The translations under genes were made by a program, and so were the position numbers. From Marinobacter nanhaiticus D15-8W (GTDB lineage Bacteria > Pseudomonadota > Gammaproteobacteria > Pseudomonadales > Oleiphilaceae), in NCBI RefSeq assembly GCF_036511935.1, contig NZ_AP028878.1, forward strand, positions 62,001 to 126,000: 64,000 bases of DNA. The letters are read 5' to 3'. Under the pieces are notes generated by a model that was not told where the DNA came from, ran no database searches, and worked only from the letters and a program-made list of their open reading frames with translations. Shown here one piece after another: positions 47,435 to 57,638 of this stretch; the first letter of the stretch is position 1, and every line of letters starts with the position of its first letter.

Positions 47435-48496
47435 CTAGCCCATCACCAAAACCGCCTTAATCACCCGGCTCGCTGCGGCATCTGCGTAAGCACGGTCAAT
47501 ATCCTCAAAGGCATAGCGGGTCACCAGACGATCCACTGGAAATTCTCCGGCCCGATACCATTCGATCATCTGCGGAATGAACTGTTGGGGATCGGCATCG
47601 CCCTGGATCACCGAGCGGCCGGATTGGCTGGGTTTCAGGCCACCACCCTCAGCGCCTGTGAGATACGCGACCTGGCCGTCGTCGGTCAGCCAATCCGGAA
47701 TTGCCTGGAAGACGGCACTATCGCCGGCGGTGTCGATTAGGAAAGAGGCACCATCTGCCAGGCGTTCGGCAATGCCTCCCTCCAGTGCATTTTCGGGTGT
47801 CAATGCGTAATCTGCGCCCAGCGCCAAAGCCAATTCGCGCCGTTCTTCCACCGGTTCGACAACAATAAGTGGGCGGGCCCCAACCCGTTTGGCCGCCATC
47901 AGCGCACCCAACCCCACGGCACCGGCACCTGTAATGACCAGGCTCTTATCCTCGCCGATCGACAGCGAATGGACTACCGTCCCGGCACCGGTCTGCAGGC
48001 CACAGCCCAAGGGCGCAAGCACATCGAGGGGCAGGTCGCGGTCTACCCTGATGGCGTTTCGAGTGCTTGCCAGGGCATACGTGGCAAAGGAGGACTGACC
48101 GAAAAAGTGCCCGTTCACACCGTCGCTCAGGGCGTTGCTCCCATCCAGTCGGGCGCAGGAAAAATTAGCGGCCATGAAGTGATCGCAGGCTGCAGGCATA
48201 CCGGCCCGGCAGGCAGAACAGTTGCCGCAGCTATCAAAGCTCAGGACCACAGGGTCGCCTGGAGCCAGCCTCGAAACGTTCGCCCCCACCTGCTCCACGA
48301 TGCCTGCGCCTTCATGCCCGAAAACCGTGGGTGCCGCGCACCCGGCCGTCATGCCGACGTCCGTATGACAAATGCCGCACGCCACCAATCGAACCAGCAC
48401 CTCCTCGGGCCGCGGTGCCTCCAACTCGAGCGAGGCCATACGGAAAGGGCGGCCGTTGTCGCCGGCTACGGCTGCGCGAACGGGCTGTAATGTCAT
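47435..48496 (-). CDS. Zinc-dependent NAD(P) alcohol dehydrogenase (medium-chain)
   Basis: 353 residues, MDR family. Catalytic zinc motif CGICHTDVG...FGHEGAGIVE and structural zinc Cys cluster CGNCSACRAGMPAAC, followed by the Rossmann nucleotide motif VITGAGAVGLGAL. It resembles aryl/benzyl-alcohol dehydrogenases. The start at 48496 is chosen for AGGAGG 5 bases upstream. It lies 71 bases downstream of oleate hydratase in the same direction, so it may oxidise the 10-hydroxy fatty acid made by that enzyme; this is inference. Confidence 0.9.
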   Translation of the reverse strand: MTLQPVRAAVAGDNGRPFRMASLELEAPRPEEVLVRLVACGICHTDVGMTAGCAAPTVFGHEGAGIVEQVGANVSRLAPGDPVVLSFDSCGNCSACRAGMPAACDHFMAANFSCARLDGSNALSDGVNGHFFGQSSFATYALASTRNAIRVDRDLPLDVLAPLGCGLQTGAGTVVHSLSIGEDKSLVITGAGAVGLGALMAAKRVGARPLIVVEPVEERRELALALGADYALTPENALEGGIAERLADGASFLIDTAGDSAVFQAIPDWLTDDGQVAYLTGAEGGGLKPSQSGRSVIQGDADPQQFIPQMIEWYRAGEFPVDRLVTRYAFEDIDRAYADAAASRVIKAVLVMG

Positions 48497-48567
48497 ACCA
48501 ACCTCCTGCCAACACGTGAGCATTCAGTCTGGCGTGTCTGGGCCTGGCTTTTCCAGTGTCGGCGTTA

Positions 48568-50157
48568 TCAACTCATCAGGGCTTTGGCGGCGTTGATGGT
48601 TTCGCTGATCGGGTGCGGGTCGTGGTAGATCGGCGGAATCTCAAGATCGAGCCCCATCAGTTGGTAGACCGCCATCTGCGCCGATCTCACCGAATATTCC
48701 ACGGTGAATACCACATCGTCCGGAATCTCGGTGAACTGACCAATGAAGGCGAAGTTGGTCGCGCCCTCCGGCACCACCTGCGGCCGGTCGCCGGGATCAC
48801 GCACCAGGAACTGGCTGGTGATGAAAGGCATCATGCAGGGAATGCAGGTCGCGGTCTGGACGATGGTGTCGGCGTCGTCTTCAAACTGCAGGTGACATAG
48901 CAGCTCACGGAGGATCTCCTCGCCCGTGCATTCGGCCATCGGCTTGCGGATAAAGTTGCCCGGCTGGTCCGGGAACAGACCATAGCCCCAACATACCTGC
49001 ACGTCCTTGGGCTGATTGAGGAAGTGTGGTTGGTGGGCCAGCACGATGGACAAGAGCCAGTTGGAGTCGGTGAAGGTCACCAACGCGCCCGTTCCGGCGG
49101 TGTTGCCCGTGAAGGCTTCCATGCGATCAAAGAACGTGGTGTCGCGGAAGGTGATGGTGAAGGATTCCCACTTCGACTGTTGTGGGTGGTCGGTAAAGGT
49201 CTTTGGTCGGCCAAAGGCCGGGTCCTTGTCAGCCAGCTTTTCCCAAAGGGCCCAGGCACCGCCGCTGTGCTTGTCGTTCAGCGTTGGCGGGCGTTCCATG
49301 CCGCCCAGACTCGAACCTTCAGTCATGGATCCATTGGTAATAAAAACCCGGTCATTGGCGCCGACCGTCTGCACGGCAGCCTCGTCGCCATGCTGGTAGT
49401 GGATTGCCGTAGCGCGTTTGCCGGTAATGGTCGGTTCGAAGGTGATATCGGTAACCCGGGCGTGATTCATGATCTTCACGCCCTGGGCTTCCAGCCATGT
49501 CAGCAAGGGCAGGACCATCGAGTCGTACTGGTTGTAGGGCGTGCGGTCCACGCCTTCGAGGGTATGGATGCGTGGGAACTCATGCATGAAACGATGCATG
49601 TAGCGTTTGAATTCAAGCAGGCTGTGCCAGGGCTGGAAGGCAAACATGGTGGCCCACATGTACCAGAAATGGGTCTGGAAGAAGGCGGGCGAGAAGTAGT
49701 CGTCGATGCGGCGGCCGTAGTAACGGGCTTCCTCGTGTGTGAGCAGGTTGAGTATGTCGATCCGGTCGGCGGCACTGAAACTCATGGACGAGACATCCAG
49801 GATCTGTCCGTCCCGTATCAGTCGCGCCTTGGCGTGTGTTTTGACCCGGGCATTGAAATCCATGATCTCCTCGTAGACCGACCTTGCCGGCTCCTCGAGG
49901 GATGGTATCGAGCGGAACAGGGCGTAGGTGCACAGATAGGAGAGGTTGAGCATGCGGCCCCCGCGGATGACGTATCCGTCCCGCGGGCAGCCTGCGCCAT
50001 CCATGCTGCCCCCGGTAACCGGCAGCTCTTCCATGATGACGATGTTCTCGCCGGGCAACCCGGCATCGCGGATCAGGAAGGCGGCGCCTGCCAGGGCGGC
50101 GATGCCGCCGCCAACGAAATAAGCGTAAGGGGATAGCCGGGGGGATTGCGGGGACAT
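48568..50157 (-). CDS. ohyA: Oleate hydratase
   Basis: FAD-containing myosin-cross-reactive-antigen family enzyme, 529 residues, that adds water to cis-9 double bonds of unsaturated fatty acids to make 10-hydroxy acids. It carries the FAD motif VGGGIAALAGAAFLIRD near the N-terminus, EELPVTGGSMDGAG (the flavin/substrate loop) and GNFIRKPMAECTGEEIL with the downstream CIPCMMPFITSQFL. The start at 50157 is chosen because AAGGAG precedes it; ATG 50172 lies inside that ribosome site. A downstream alcohol dehydrogenase may take the product further. Roles in other bacteria include detoxifying host or environmental fatty acids. Confidence 0.95.
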   Translation of the reverse strand: MSPQSPRLSPYAYFVGGGIAALAGAAFLIRDAGLPGENIVIMEELPVTGGSMDGAGCPRDGYVIRGGRMLNLSYLCTYALFRSIPSLEEPARSVYEEIMDFNARVKTHAKARLIRDGQILDVSSMSFSAADRIDILNLLTHEEARYYGRRIDDYFSPAFFQTHFWYMWATMFAFQPWHSLLEFKRYMHRFMHEFPRIHTLEGVDRTPYNQYDSMVLPLLTWLEAQGVKIMNHARVTDITFEPTITGKRATAIHYQHGDEAAVQTVGANDRVFITNGSMTEGSSLGGMERPPTLNDKHSGGAWALWEKLADKDPAFGRPKTFTDHPQQSKWESFTITFRDTTFFDRMEAFTGNTAGTGALVTFTDSNWLLSIVLAHQPHFLNQPKDVQVCWGYGLFPDQPGNFIRKPMAECTGEEILRELLCHLQFEDDADTIVQTATCIPCMMPFITSQFLVRDPGDRPQVVPEGATNFAFIGQFTEIPDDVVFTVEYSVRSAQMAVYQLMGLDLEIPPIYHDPHPISETINAAKALMS

Positions 50158-50452
50158 GGGACGCTCCTTCATGCCAATAGCAGGCTAAACAGGACATCCA
50201 GTCTAGAAGAAGCTCCCCCACCGCATGTTGATAGAGGTCAATGGTGGGCCAACTGTCCAGGGCCCCACCGGACAGACAACCGCAAACCTACATCTTTCGG
50301 GGTATTCGGGCCTGGAAAGCCGCCGACGCAGGGGTAGTCCCAGGACTACGGCGACCGCGCCCCGGCCTAGACGAAACTCGGTGGCGCCCGATTGTTGCAG
50401 ACGGGCTGGAAGGGAATCATGACGGTCCAGACTAAGGGGACCGTACCTGACC

Positions 50453-51610
50453 ATGAAACCTGATTTCCCAACCGGATACCTTGGCGCTGCGATCATGGCG
50501 CCCGGCCTGGCGAGCGCGCTGGCGGCGCTGGTGTTCATACCTGTACTGACCACGGGACTATTCGTCGCAGTAGCGATGCTGCTGGTCAGCGCTGCATCAG
50601 CCGTTGTTGTCCGGCGCCTAGTGTCCCGCCAGGCCAACGTATTTCATCAGCAGGCCGAGACGAACACGGCCTATCCCCCTAATGAGTACACGCTGCGCGA
50701 AAACGTCACCGCCGCCGGGGAACAGCTCCTGCCCACCTGGTCCCGGCACATCGAGACTGCCCGTGCCCAGACCGAGTCGGCCATCGTCGGCCTGACCGGA
50801 CGCTTCAGTAATCTGGCCGGAGACCTTAGCCGCTCCACCGGGATGGCGGCGGACGTCGCCGGTTCCCTGGAAGGCGGTATGGGCACCACCTTCGGCAAAG
50901 CCGGCACGGATCTCAACGCTGTCGTCGACAGCCTGCGCAAGTCACTGGAAGAACGGGACGGGCTACTGGGCCAGATCAACGGGTTGGATACCTTTGTCGA
51001 CGAACTCGACGACATGGCCAAGGACGTGGCGACCATTGCCGGCCAGACCAACCTGCTCGCCCTGAATGCTGCGATCGAGGCTGCCCGCGCTGGCGAGCAC
51101 GGCCGTGGCTTCGCCGTGGTTGCGGACGAAGTACGCAAACTGTCCCGCCTGTCGGCGGAGACCGGTGAACGCATTGGTACCAAGGTGCATTACATCGGCG
51201 ACGCCATTCGCGCGGCCGTAACGGCTGCCCAGGATTCCCGCGGCCGCGACAGCGAGGCGGTACAAACCTCGCAGGCCACGATCGAACGGGTGCTCGCCGA
51301 TTTCCAGGGGCTGGCCCAGCGCCTGGTGGAGTCCGCCGAATCCCTGCGGCAGACCAATGCCGGCATCCAGTCCGATGTGGAAGGCTCCCTGGTGGAGCTG
51401 CAGTTCCAGGACCGCATCAGCCAGATGCTCAGCCATGTCCGCGACAGCATCGATGGTGTCGCTGCGGGCATGACCGATGGGCGGGGAAGTCTCGATGTGG
51501 CGACCGCACTGCGCGACATGGAGGCGACCTATGCCATGGCGGAAGAGCGCAGTACCCACGATAGCAAGCAGCCCAGTCAGGCAGCGGCAGGCGATATCAC
51601 CTTTTTCTGA
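50453..51610 (+). CDS. Methyl-accepting chemotaxis protein, first gene of the che cluster
   Basis: 385 residues with two N-terminal TM helices (about 9-55) and no periplasmic sensor. The signalling hairpin is [28 protein letters not shown]. The C-terminal part [20 protein letters not shown] and terminal GDITFF form a tail seen in other short receptors of che operons. It shares the two-TM, no-sensor design with the receptor at 44299, and may detect signals at the membrane or through a partner. 71 bases separate it from the CheY gene. Confidence 0.9.
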   Translation: MKPDFPTGYLGAAIMAPGLASALAALVFIPVLTTGLFVAVAMLLVSAASAVVVRRLVSRQANVFHQQAETNTAYPPNEYTLRENVTAAGEQLLPTWSRHIETARAQTESAIVGLTGRFSNLAGDLSRSTGMAADVAGSLEGGMGTTFGKAGTDLNAVVDSLRKSLEERDGLLGQINGLDTFVDELDDMAKDVATIAGQTNLLALNAAIEAARAGEHGRGFAVVADEVRKLSRLSAETGERIGTKVHYIGDAIRAAVTAAQDSRGRDSEAVQTSQATIERVLADFQGLAQRLVESAESLRQTNAGIQSDVEGSLVELQFQDRISQMLSHVRDSIDGVAAGMTDGRGSLDVATALRDMEATYAMAEERSTHDSKQPSQAAAGDITFF

Positions 51611-51681
51611 GCCGGTAAGGCCACAAATCCACCCTGGCCAATTGGCCGGGCCATGACCAGAGACAAGCGAGTCCAACTGTT

Positions 51682-52050
51682 ATGAGCAAAAGTATTCTGA
51701 TCGTTGATGACTCCGCCTCCATCCGGCAGGTGGTGTCGCTCACCCTGAAAGGGGCCGGTTTCAACGTCATCGAAGCGTGTGACGGGCGCGACGCCCTGAA
51801 CAAGCTGAATGGTCAGCGCGTTCACCTGATGATCTCCGACGTGAACATGCCGAATATGGACGGCCTGAGCTTCCTCAAGGAAGTGAAGTCCCGCCCGGAG
51901 TACAAGTTTACCCCGGTAATCATGCTCACCACCGAATCCGCTGAGGACAAGAAGATGCAGGGCCAGGCCGCCGGCGCCAAGGCGTGGATGGTCAAGCCGT
52001 TCCAGCCGCAGCAGATGTTGGCGGCCGTTACCAAGCTGGTGGGCCCATGA
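51682..52050 (+). CDS. cheY: CheY-type response regulator
   Basis: 122-residue single receiver domain: acidic pocket DD at 9-10, phospho-acceptor Asp53 (SDVNMPNMDG), Thr in LTTES near 84 and Lys near 106 (VKPF). No output domain. Its stop overlaps the following STAS start (ATGA), and it should be phosphorylated by the CheA two genes downstream. Confidence 0.94.
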   Translation: MSKSILIVDDSASIRQVVSLTLKGAGFNVIEACDGRDALNKLNGQRVHLMISDVNMPNMDGLSFLKEVKSRPEYKFTPVIMLTTESAEDKKMQGQAAGAKAWMVKPFQPQQMLAAVTKLVGP

Positions 52051-52367
52051 ACGGATCGGCGCGTTTCGACGCGGATAAAGGCTGCCTCGTGATTGAGGGC
52101 GAGCTGACCATCTACCAGGCCAGTGAAGTCAGCGAGGCCCTGCGTAACGCCTTCGATACCGGCAAGCTGCGTCACATCGATCTGTCCGGCGTCACCGAGC
52201 TCGATACCGCCGGACTGCAATTGCTGCTGTTGGCCAAGCGCCTGCGCACGCCCCGTGATGAAGCTATCGAAGTGCTCAACTACAGCCAGCCGGTATGGGA
52301 CATGCTTTCCCTCGCTGGCGTCGCGCCCAAGGCAGAGCTACTTCCAGCGATGGAGAGCCAGCGATGA
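52047..52367 (+). CDS. STAS-domain protein (anti-anti-sigma-like)
   Basis: 106 residues, with the STAS fold signature IDLSGVTELDTAGLQLLLLAKRL. The usual phosphorylatable Ser is Thr here (D-T-A-G). Start at 52047 overlaps the cheY stop (ATGA) and its stop overlaps the cheA start. STAS proteins inside che operons of this kind recur in proteobacteria, but their job is not settled; they might scaffold or be phosphorylated. Confidence 0.9.
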   Translation: MNGSARFDADKGCLVIEGELTIYQASEVSEALRNAFDTGKLRHIDLSGVTELDTAGLQLLLLAKRLRTPRDEAIEVLNYSQPVWDMLSLAGVAPKAELLPAMESQR

Positions 52368-54547
52368 ATATGGATCAGGCCCTACAGACCTTCCTGGACG
52401 AGAGCCGCGAGCTGCTTTCGGACATGGAGCGGATCCTGCTGGAGCTGGAGTCGAACCCCGGCGATGCCGAGGAACTGCGTAATGCCCTGTTTCGCTGTGT
52501 TCATACGGTGAAGGGCTCGGCCGGCATGTTCGGCCTTGACCACGTCGTGAACTTTACCCACGTGGTGGAGAACGTACTGGACCGGCTGCGGGCCGAAGAG
52601 ATCGAGCTGGACAGCGCGCTGGCGGACCTGCTGCTGCGTTGCCGTGACCATATCAGCCTGCTGGTCGAGGTGCTGAACCCGGCCGATGCCGACGACCTGA
52701 AGCCGACAGGCGACGAACTGCTGTCCGAACTGGAGCCCTACCAGTCCCTGTCTGCCCAGGTGCCCGGGGCCACCAGCGGCATCGGAGCGGAAACCGATAG
52801 CAGTCTTGCGACAGGTACCTGGCATATCTCCATTCGCGTTAATGAGGACGCCCTGCGCCACGGCATGGACCCACTGGGTTTCATCCGTTTTCTCGGCACG
52901 CTGGGCGAGCTGGTTTCCGTTACCACGCTGCAGGACAACCTGCCGGCCCCTGACGCTTTCGACGCGGAGGCCTGCTACCTGGGTTTCGAAATCGATCTGA
53001 AGACCGATGCCGGCCAGGCTGCCATCGAGGACGTGTTCGAGTTTGCCGGCGATCTCTACGAACTACACCTGGTCCCGCCGGGCAGTTCACTGAACGAATT
53101 CATGGCGTTGCTGGAAGCGTTGCCCGAAGGCCCTGAGCGGTTGGGCGAGATTCTGGTGGCGACCGGCGTACTGAGCGAATCCGCCCTGGCCCAGTGCCTG
53201 CAATTGCAGGACTTCGGCAAGGTGATGCAGGGAAGCCGACCCATCGGCGAAATCCTGGTGGAACAGGGCGCCGTCGAACAGGGCCAGGTAGACGCCGCCC
53301 TGGCCAAGCAGCAACAGGTGAAGGCCCGCCGCAGCAAGAAGCCTGTACAGCATTTCCGTATCCAGGCCGACAAGCTCGATCGCCTGATCAACCTGGTTGG
53401 CGAGCTGGTCATATCGTCCGCTGCGGTCAACCTGGATGCCCTGCGTAGCGGCGATGCCGCCTCGCGGGAAACAGCGGCCAACCTCAACTTGCTGGTCGAG
53501 GATATTCGTGACAGCGCCCTGGACCTGCGCATGGTTCCAATCGGCGACACCTTCCAGCGTTTCCAGCGCACCGTGCGTGATGTGGCTGCGGAGCTGGGCA
53601 AGGATATCGAACTGGATATCACCGGTGCCGATACCGAATTGGACAAAACCGTTGTCGAGAAGATCGGCGACCCGCTCACCCACCTGGTACGCAATGCCTG
53701 TGACCACGGTATCGAGTCGCCCGCCGTGCGCGAGGGCAAGGGTAAGCCGACCCAGGGCACGGTACACCTGAACGCCTATCACGAGTCGGGCGCCGTGGTC
53801 ATCGAAGTCAGCGATGACGGCGGCGGCCTGAACCGGGACCGCATCCTGAAGAAGGCTATCGAGCGCGAGCTGGTGAAGGCCGACGCGGACCTGTCCGACC
53901 GCGAAGTGTTCGAGCTTATTTTCGAGCCCGGTTTCTCCACCGTCGACCAGGTCACCAACCTGTCCGGCCGTGGTGTAGGCATGGATGTGGTGCGACGCAA
54001 CATCGAAGCCCTGCGCGGCATGGTGGAAGTCGTCTCCCCGGGCGTGGCCGGTGGTACCACATTCCGTATCCGTCTGCCGCTGACCCTGGCGATTATCGAC
54101 GGCTTCCTCGCCCGTGTCGGCGAAGCCACCTACGTCGTGCCGCTGGAACTGGTGGTGGAGTGCACCGAGTTGAATGCCGTGGAGTTGCAACAGGACGAGG
54201 ACCGCCACTACGTCAACCTGCGGCAGGAAGTGCTGCCGCTGATTCGTCTGCGCGAGCATTTCCGGCTCTCTGGAGTGCCGTCGCGGCGGCAGAACATCAT
54301 CGTCGTGCGTCATGGCGGTCAGAAAGTCGGCTTGGTGGTGGACGAATTACTGGGTGAACAGCAAACGGTCATCAAACCCCTGAGCGGCATCTTTGCGCAC
54401 CTCAAGGGACTGTCCGGATCGACCATTCTCGGCAGTGGCCAGGTGGCGCTGATCCTGGACGTACCGGCGCTGATCCCGCAGATCAGCCAGCGGGAGCAGC
54501 AGATGCTGCAGCCGCGGCGAATGTTTAAACAGGGCCAGAGGGTTTAG
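52364..54547 (+). CDS. cheA: CheA histidine kinase with MshEN-like tandem motif
   Basis: 727 residues. P1 Hpt domain has phospho-acceptor His47 (VHTVKGSAG). A middle region of about 220 residues contains an uncharacterised domain (about 150-240) and then two 24-residue repeats at 259-282 and 293-316. The first matches the MshEN c-di-GMP motif exactly (RLG, six residues, G, six, L, three, L, two, Q); the second matches with I and V for L. P3 dimerisation, P4 ATPase (NACDHGI, DDGGGL, GRGVGMD) and P5 CheW-like domains follow. Start ATG 52364 overlaps the STAS stop. Confidence 0.95.
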   Translation: MNMDQALQTFLDESRELLSDMERILLELESNPGDAEELRNALFRCVHTVKGSAGMFGLDHVVNFTHVVENVLDRLRAEEIELDSALADLLLRCRDHISLLVEVLNPADADDLKPTGDELLSELEPYQSLSAQVPGATSGIGAETDSSLATGTWHISIRVNEDALRHGMDPLGFIRFLGTLGELVSVTTLQDNLPAPDAFDAEACYLGFEIDLKTDAGQAAIEDVFEFAGDLYELHLVPPGSSLNEFMALLEALPEGPERLGEILVATGVLSESALAQCLQLQDFGKVMQGSRPIGEILVEQGAVEQGQVDAALAKQQQVKARRSKKPVQHFRIQADKLDRLINLVGELVISSAAVNLDALRSGDAASRETAANLNLLVEDIRDSALDLRMVPIGDTFQRFQRTVRDVAAELGKDIELDITGADTELDKTVVEKIGDPLTHLVRNACDHGIESPAVREGKGKPTQGTVHLNAYHESGAVVIEVSDDGGGLNRDRILKKAIERELVKADADLSDREVFELIFEPGFSTVDQVTNLSGRGVGMDVVRRNIEALRGMVEVVSPGVAGGTTFRIRLPLTLAIIDGFLARVGEATYVVPLELVVECTELNAVELQQDEDRHYVNLRQEVLPLIRLREHFRLSGVPSRRQNIIVVRHGGQKVGLVVDELLGEQQTVIKPLSGIFAHLKGLSGSTILGSGQVALILDVPALIPQISQREQQMLQPRRMFKQGQRV

Positions 54548-54616
54548 CCCCTTGTGACCCAAACCGCAAGCAATGCAACCACAACCGATCAAATCGAAGT
54601 TAGAGGGGCTAACCCG

Positions 54617-56248
54617 ATGAGTGTGTTTACCAACATGAAAATCTTCAACAAGCTGATGGGCGCGTTCGGCGTTGTCCTGTTGTTGTTCCTTGCAACGGGT
54701 GTCTACGCCCTGATGCAAATGTCCACCATGAACGATTCAACCAAGGAATTGGCAGGCAGGCGCATGGCTGGCGTTGAATTGGCGCAAACCATGGACGCTC
54801 TGGTCAGCGATTTCCGCCGTGCCGAGCTCGAGTACATCATTTCTGACTCCGGTCAGGAACGCGCCGAGGTCGAGGAAAAGGCCGATGGCTACCGCGCGAA
54901 GCTCGCCTCAGTTCGCGAAGTCTTCGAGGGGCTCCTGGTCTCGTCCGAAGCGAAGGCGAATTACCAGCGATTCAGCGACGCGTGGAATGACTATCTTAGT
55001 GAGCACAATAGGCTCGTGGACATCTCGCGTCAGGGACGCGTCGACGATGCCCTGGCTTTCTATCGTGGTGCTTCGCGGTCGACGTTCAACCAGATCAGCG
55101 ACATTATCAAAGGCATCGTTCAGCACAATATCGACGAAGGCAAATCGGCAAGCGCGGATGCCGGCGCGGCCTATTCTGCGGCCCAAATTGCGGTGGTCGC
55201 CCTGCTGGTCGTCAGCATCCTCATCGGTGTGGTATTGGCGGTGCTGATCGCGCGCAACATCACCGGCGCAGTCAGGGAAGCCATGGCGGCCACCGTCAAG
55301 CTGGCGGAAGGGGATCTGACTGTCAGCATCACGCCGCGCAGTCGCGATGAGGTAGGCCAGATGATGGTCGCCATGCAACGCATGGTGGAAAAACTGTCGC
55401 AAGTGATCTCTGAAGTCCGTGCCGGCGCCGACAACCTGGCCTCCGCGTCTGAAGAAGTCAGCGCGACGAGTCAGTCCCTGTCCCAGGCATCCAGCGAACA
55501 GGCGGCCAGTGTCGAAGAAACCAGCGCGTCCATGGAGCAGATGACGGCGTCCATTGCGCAGAACACCGAGAACGCCCGTGTCACCGATGGCATGTCCAGC
55601 AAAGCCTCGAAAGAAGCAGTGGAAGGCGGTGAGGCCGTCACCCAGACCGTGACGGCGATGAAGAGCATTGCCGAGAAGATCTCCATCATCGACGACATTG
55701 CCTACCAGACCAACCTTCTGGCGCTCAACGCAGCTATCGAAGCGGCTCGGGCAGGCGAGCATGGCAAAGGCTTCGCCGTGGTCGCGGCTGAGGTGCGCAA
55801 ACTGGCGGAACGCAGCCAGGTGGCTGCCCAGGAGATCGGCGAAGTGGCGGGCTCATCCGTCGAGCTGGCTGAACGTGCCGGCCGACTGCTGACGGAAATG
55901 GTGCCGTCGATCCAGAAGACCTCAGACCTGGTGCAGGAAATTGCTGCGGCTTCGAGCGAGCAGTCCACCGGTGTGGACCAGATCAACAGCGCCATGGAAC
56001 AACTGAACCAGATTACCCAGCAGAACGCCTCGGCCTCAGAAGAACTGGCGGCCACCTCCGAGGAAATGTCCTCCCAGGCGGAACAGCTCCAGCAGGCCAT
56101 GGCATTCTTCCGGGTTAACGACGATCACGGCAGCCAGTCGGTCATCAAACCGAAGCAGCCGAAAGCCGCCATCAAGCCCAAGGAAAGCCTGAAAGCTGGC
56201 CACAACGGCAGCGAGTGGGTCGACGAGTCCGCCTACGTGCGGTTCTAG
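54617..56248 (+). CDS. Methyl-accepting chemotaxis protein with HAMP and 4HB sensor
   Basis: 543 residues: N-terminal TM (about 12-33), a four-helix-bundle-type periplasmic sensor to about 190, a second TM (around 195-215), HAMP, and a signalling domain with tip [33 protein letters not shown]. The C-terminus lacks a NWETF-like CheR-binding pentapeptide. Start at 54617 (MSVFTNMKI) is preferred to a GTG at 54554. Its place between cheA and cheW marks it as the dedicated receptor of this pathway. Confidence 0.93.
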   Translation: MSVFTNMKIFNKLMGAFGVVLLLFLATGVYALMQMSTMNDSTKELAGRRMAGVELAQTMDALVSDFRRAELEYIISDSGQERAEVEEKADGYRAKLASVREVFEGLLVSSEAKANYQRFSDAWNDYLSEHNRLVDISRQGRVDDALAFYRGASRSTFNQISDIIKGIVQHNIDEGKSASADAGAAYSAAQIAVVALLVVSILIGVVLAVLIARNITGAVREAMAATVKLAEGDLTVSITPRSRDEVGQMMVAMQRMVEKLSQVISEVRAGADNLASASEEVSATSQSLSQASSEQAASVEETSASMEQMTASIAQNTENARVTDGMSSKASKEAVEGGEAVTQTVTAMKSIAEKISIIDDIAYQTNLLALNAAIEAARAGEHGKGFAVVAAEVRKLAERSQVAAQEIGEVAGSSVELAERAGRLLTEMVPSIQKTSDLVQEIAAASSEQSTGVDQINSAMEQLNQITQQNASASEELAATSEEMSSQAEQLQQAMAFFRVNDDHGSQSVIKPKQPKAAIKPKESLKAGHNGSEWVDESAYVRF

Positions 56249-56257
56249 GAGGCAGGC

Positions 56258-56812
56258 ATGAAACAGGCGAACACCATGGACAGTTCCCTCGTCGGGGAGG
56301 TGTCCGGAGATCAGCATCAGTACCTGAATTTCCAGATTGGCAAGGAAATGTTCGCAGTGGGCATCCTGCATATCCGGGAGATCATCGAGTATGGCAGCCT
56401 CACCACAGTGCCGATGATGCCCGGCTTCGTGCGCGGGGTGATCAACCTGCGGGGTAGCGTGGTGCCGGTCATCGACCTCTCCTCCCGCTTTGGGCGCGGT
56501 GAGAGTGTCATCAACCGGCGCAGCTGTATCGTGATCCTGGAGATCGATAGTGCCCATGCGGCTAATGATGAAGAGAGCCTGCAGGAGATCGGTGTGATCG
56601 TTGATTCGGTCTCCGAAGTCCTGGAAATTCCTCCGGCGGAAATCGAACCGGCGCCCAGCTTCGGTGCCCGCATCCGTCCGGACTTCATTGCCGGTATGGG
56701 TAAGGTCCAGGGGCGTTTCGTTATCCTGCTGGACGTCCAGCATGTGCTCGACATTGGAGAAATGGCTGAATTGGCCAGCGTGGTGGATGGATTGGTCGAT
56801 GACGATAGCTGA
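56258..56812 (+). CDS. cheW: CheW adaptor protein
   Basis: 184 residues with the CheW SH3-like tandem fold: FQIGKEMFAVGILHIREIIEYGSLTTVPMMPGFVRGVINLRGSVVPVIDL. It links receptors to CheA. An AGGAGG site lies five bases before the ATG; another ATG occurs at 56276. The cheR start overlaps its last 14 bases. Confidence 0.93.
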   Translation: MKQANTMDSSLVGEVSGDQHQYLNFQIGKEMFAVGILHIREIIEYGSLTTVPMMPGFVRGVINLRGSVVPVIDLSSRFGRGESVINRRSCIVILEIDSAHAANDEESLQEIGVIVDSVSEVLEIPPAEIEPAPSFGARIRPDFIAGMGKVQGRFVILLDVQHVLDIGEMAELASVVDGLVDDDS

Positions 56813-57638
56813 AATTCGTGCACCGGGCCTGGCTTCGCCCCTGTCCACCATGAGCGAAGCCGAGTTCAGGGAATTCCAGCGCATGATCTTTGCAGAGGCC
56901 GGCATCCACATGCCGGCCAGCAAGCGGGTGATGGTGGCTGGCCGGCTGGCCAAGCGGCTCAAGGTGCTGGGGTTGGGTAGCTATGGCGAGTATTCGCAGT
57001 ATCTGCGGCGCGACCCGGCGGAAAAACAGATCGCGGTGGATCTGCTGACCACCAACGAAACCTACTTCTTCCGCGAACCCCGGCACTTCGATTTCCTGCG
57101 AGACCATATCCTGCCGGGCCATACCCGGCATAAGCCATTCCGGCTGTGGAGTGCAGCCTGTTCCAGCGGCGAAGAGCCCTATACCGCAGCCATGGTGCTC
57201 GCGGATGGGTTGGGTGCGACAGGCTGGGACATCCTCGCCTCGGACATCAGTACCCAGGTGTTGGACCGGGCCCGGTCCGGGCGTTACCCCATGGCACGGG
57301 CGCAAAAGATCCCCCGGGATTGCCTGCGGCGCCATTGCCTGAAAGGCATCGGCGAGGCCGACGGCACGTTCATGGTCGATTCGGCGTTGAGATCCCGGGT
57401 GAATTTCCAGCAGATCAACCTGAATACCAGGCTGCCTGAGGTGGGGATGTTTGACGTGATTTTCCTGCGCAACGTGATGATCTACTTTAATGCCGAAACG
57501 AAGAAGCAGATCGTTGCCAGGCTCCAGGCACAGCTCAAGCCGGGTGGCTACTTCATCGTTGGCCACTCGGAGACACTTAATGGTTTACAGGAAGGTTTGC
57601 AGGCGGTCATGCCCTCGGTCTACAGGGCGAGCGCATGA
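56799..57638 (+). CDS. cheR: CheR protein-glutamate methyltransferase
   Basis: 279 residues. The N-terminal helical domain is followed by an S-adenosylmethionine methyltransferase fold: NETYFFREPRHFDFL, LWSAACSSGEEPYT and FDVIFLRNVMIYF. It methylates receptor glutamates for adaptation. The start at 56799 overlaps cheW by 14 bases, and the cheD start overlaps its stop (ATGA). Confidence 0.93.
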   Translation: MTIAEIRAPGLASPLSTMSEAEFREFQRMIFAEAGIHMPASKRVMVAGRLAKRLKVLGLGSYGEYSQYLRRDPAEKQIAVDLLTTNETYFFREPRHFDFLRDHILPGHTRHKPFRLWSAACSSGEEPYTAAMVLADGLGATGWDILASDISTQVLDRARSGRYPMARAQKIPRDCLRRHCLKGIGEADGTFMVDSALRSRVNFQQINLNTRLPEVGMFDVIFLRNVMIYFNAETKKQIVARLQAQLKPGGYFIVGHSETLNGLQEGLQAVMPSVYRASA

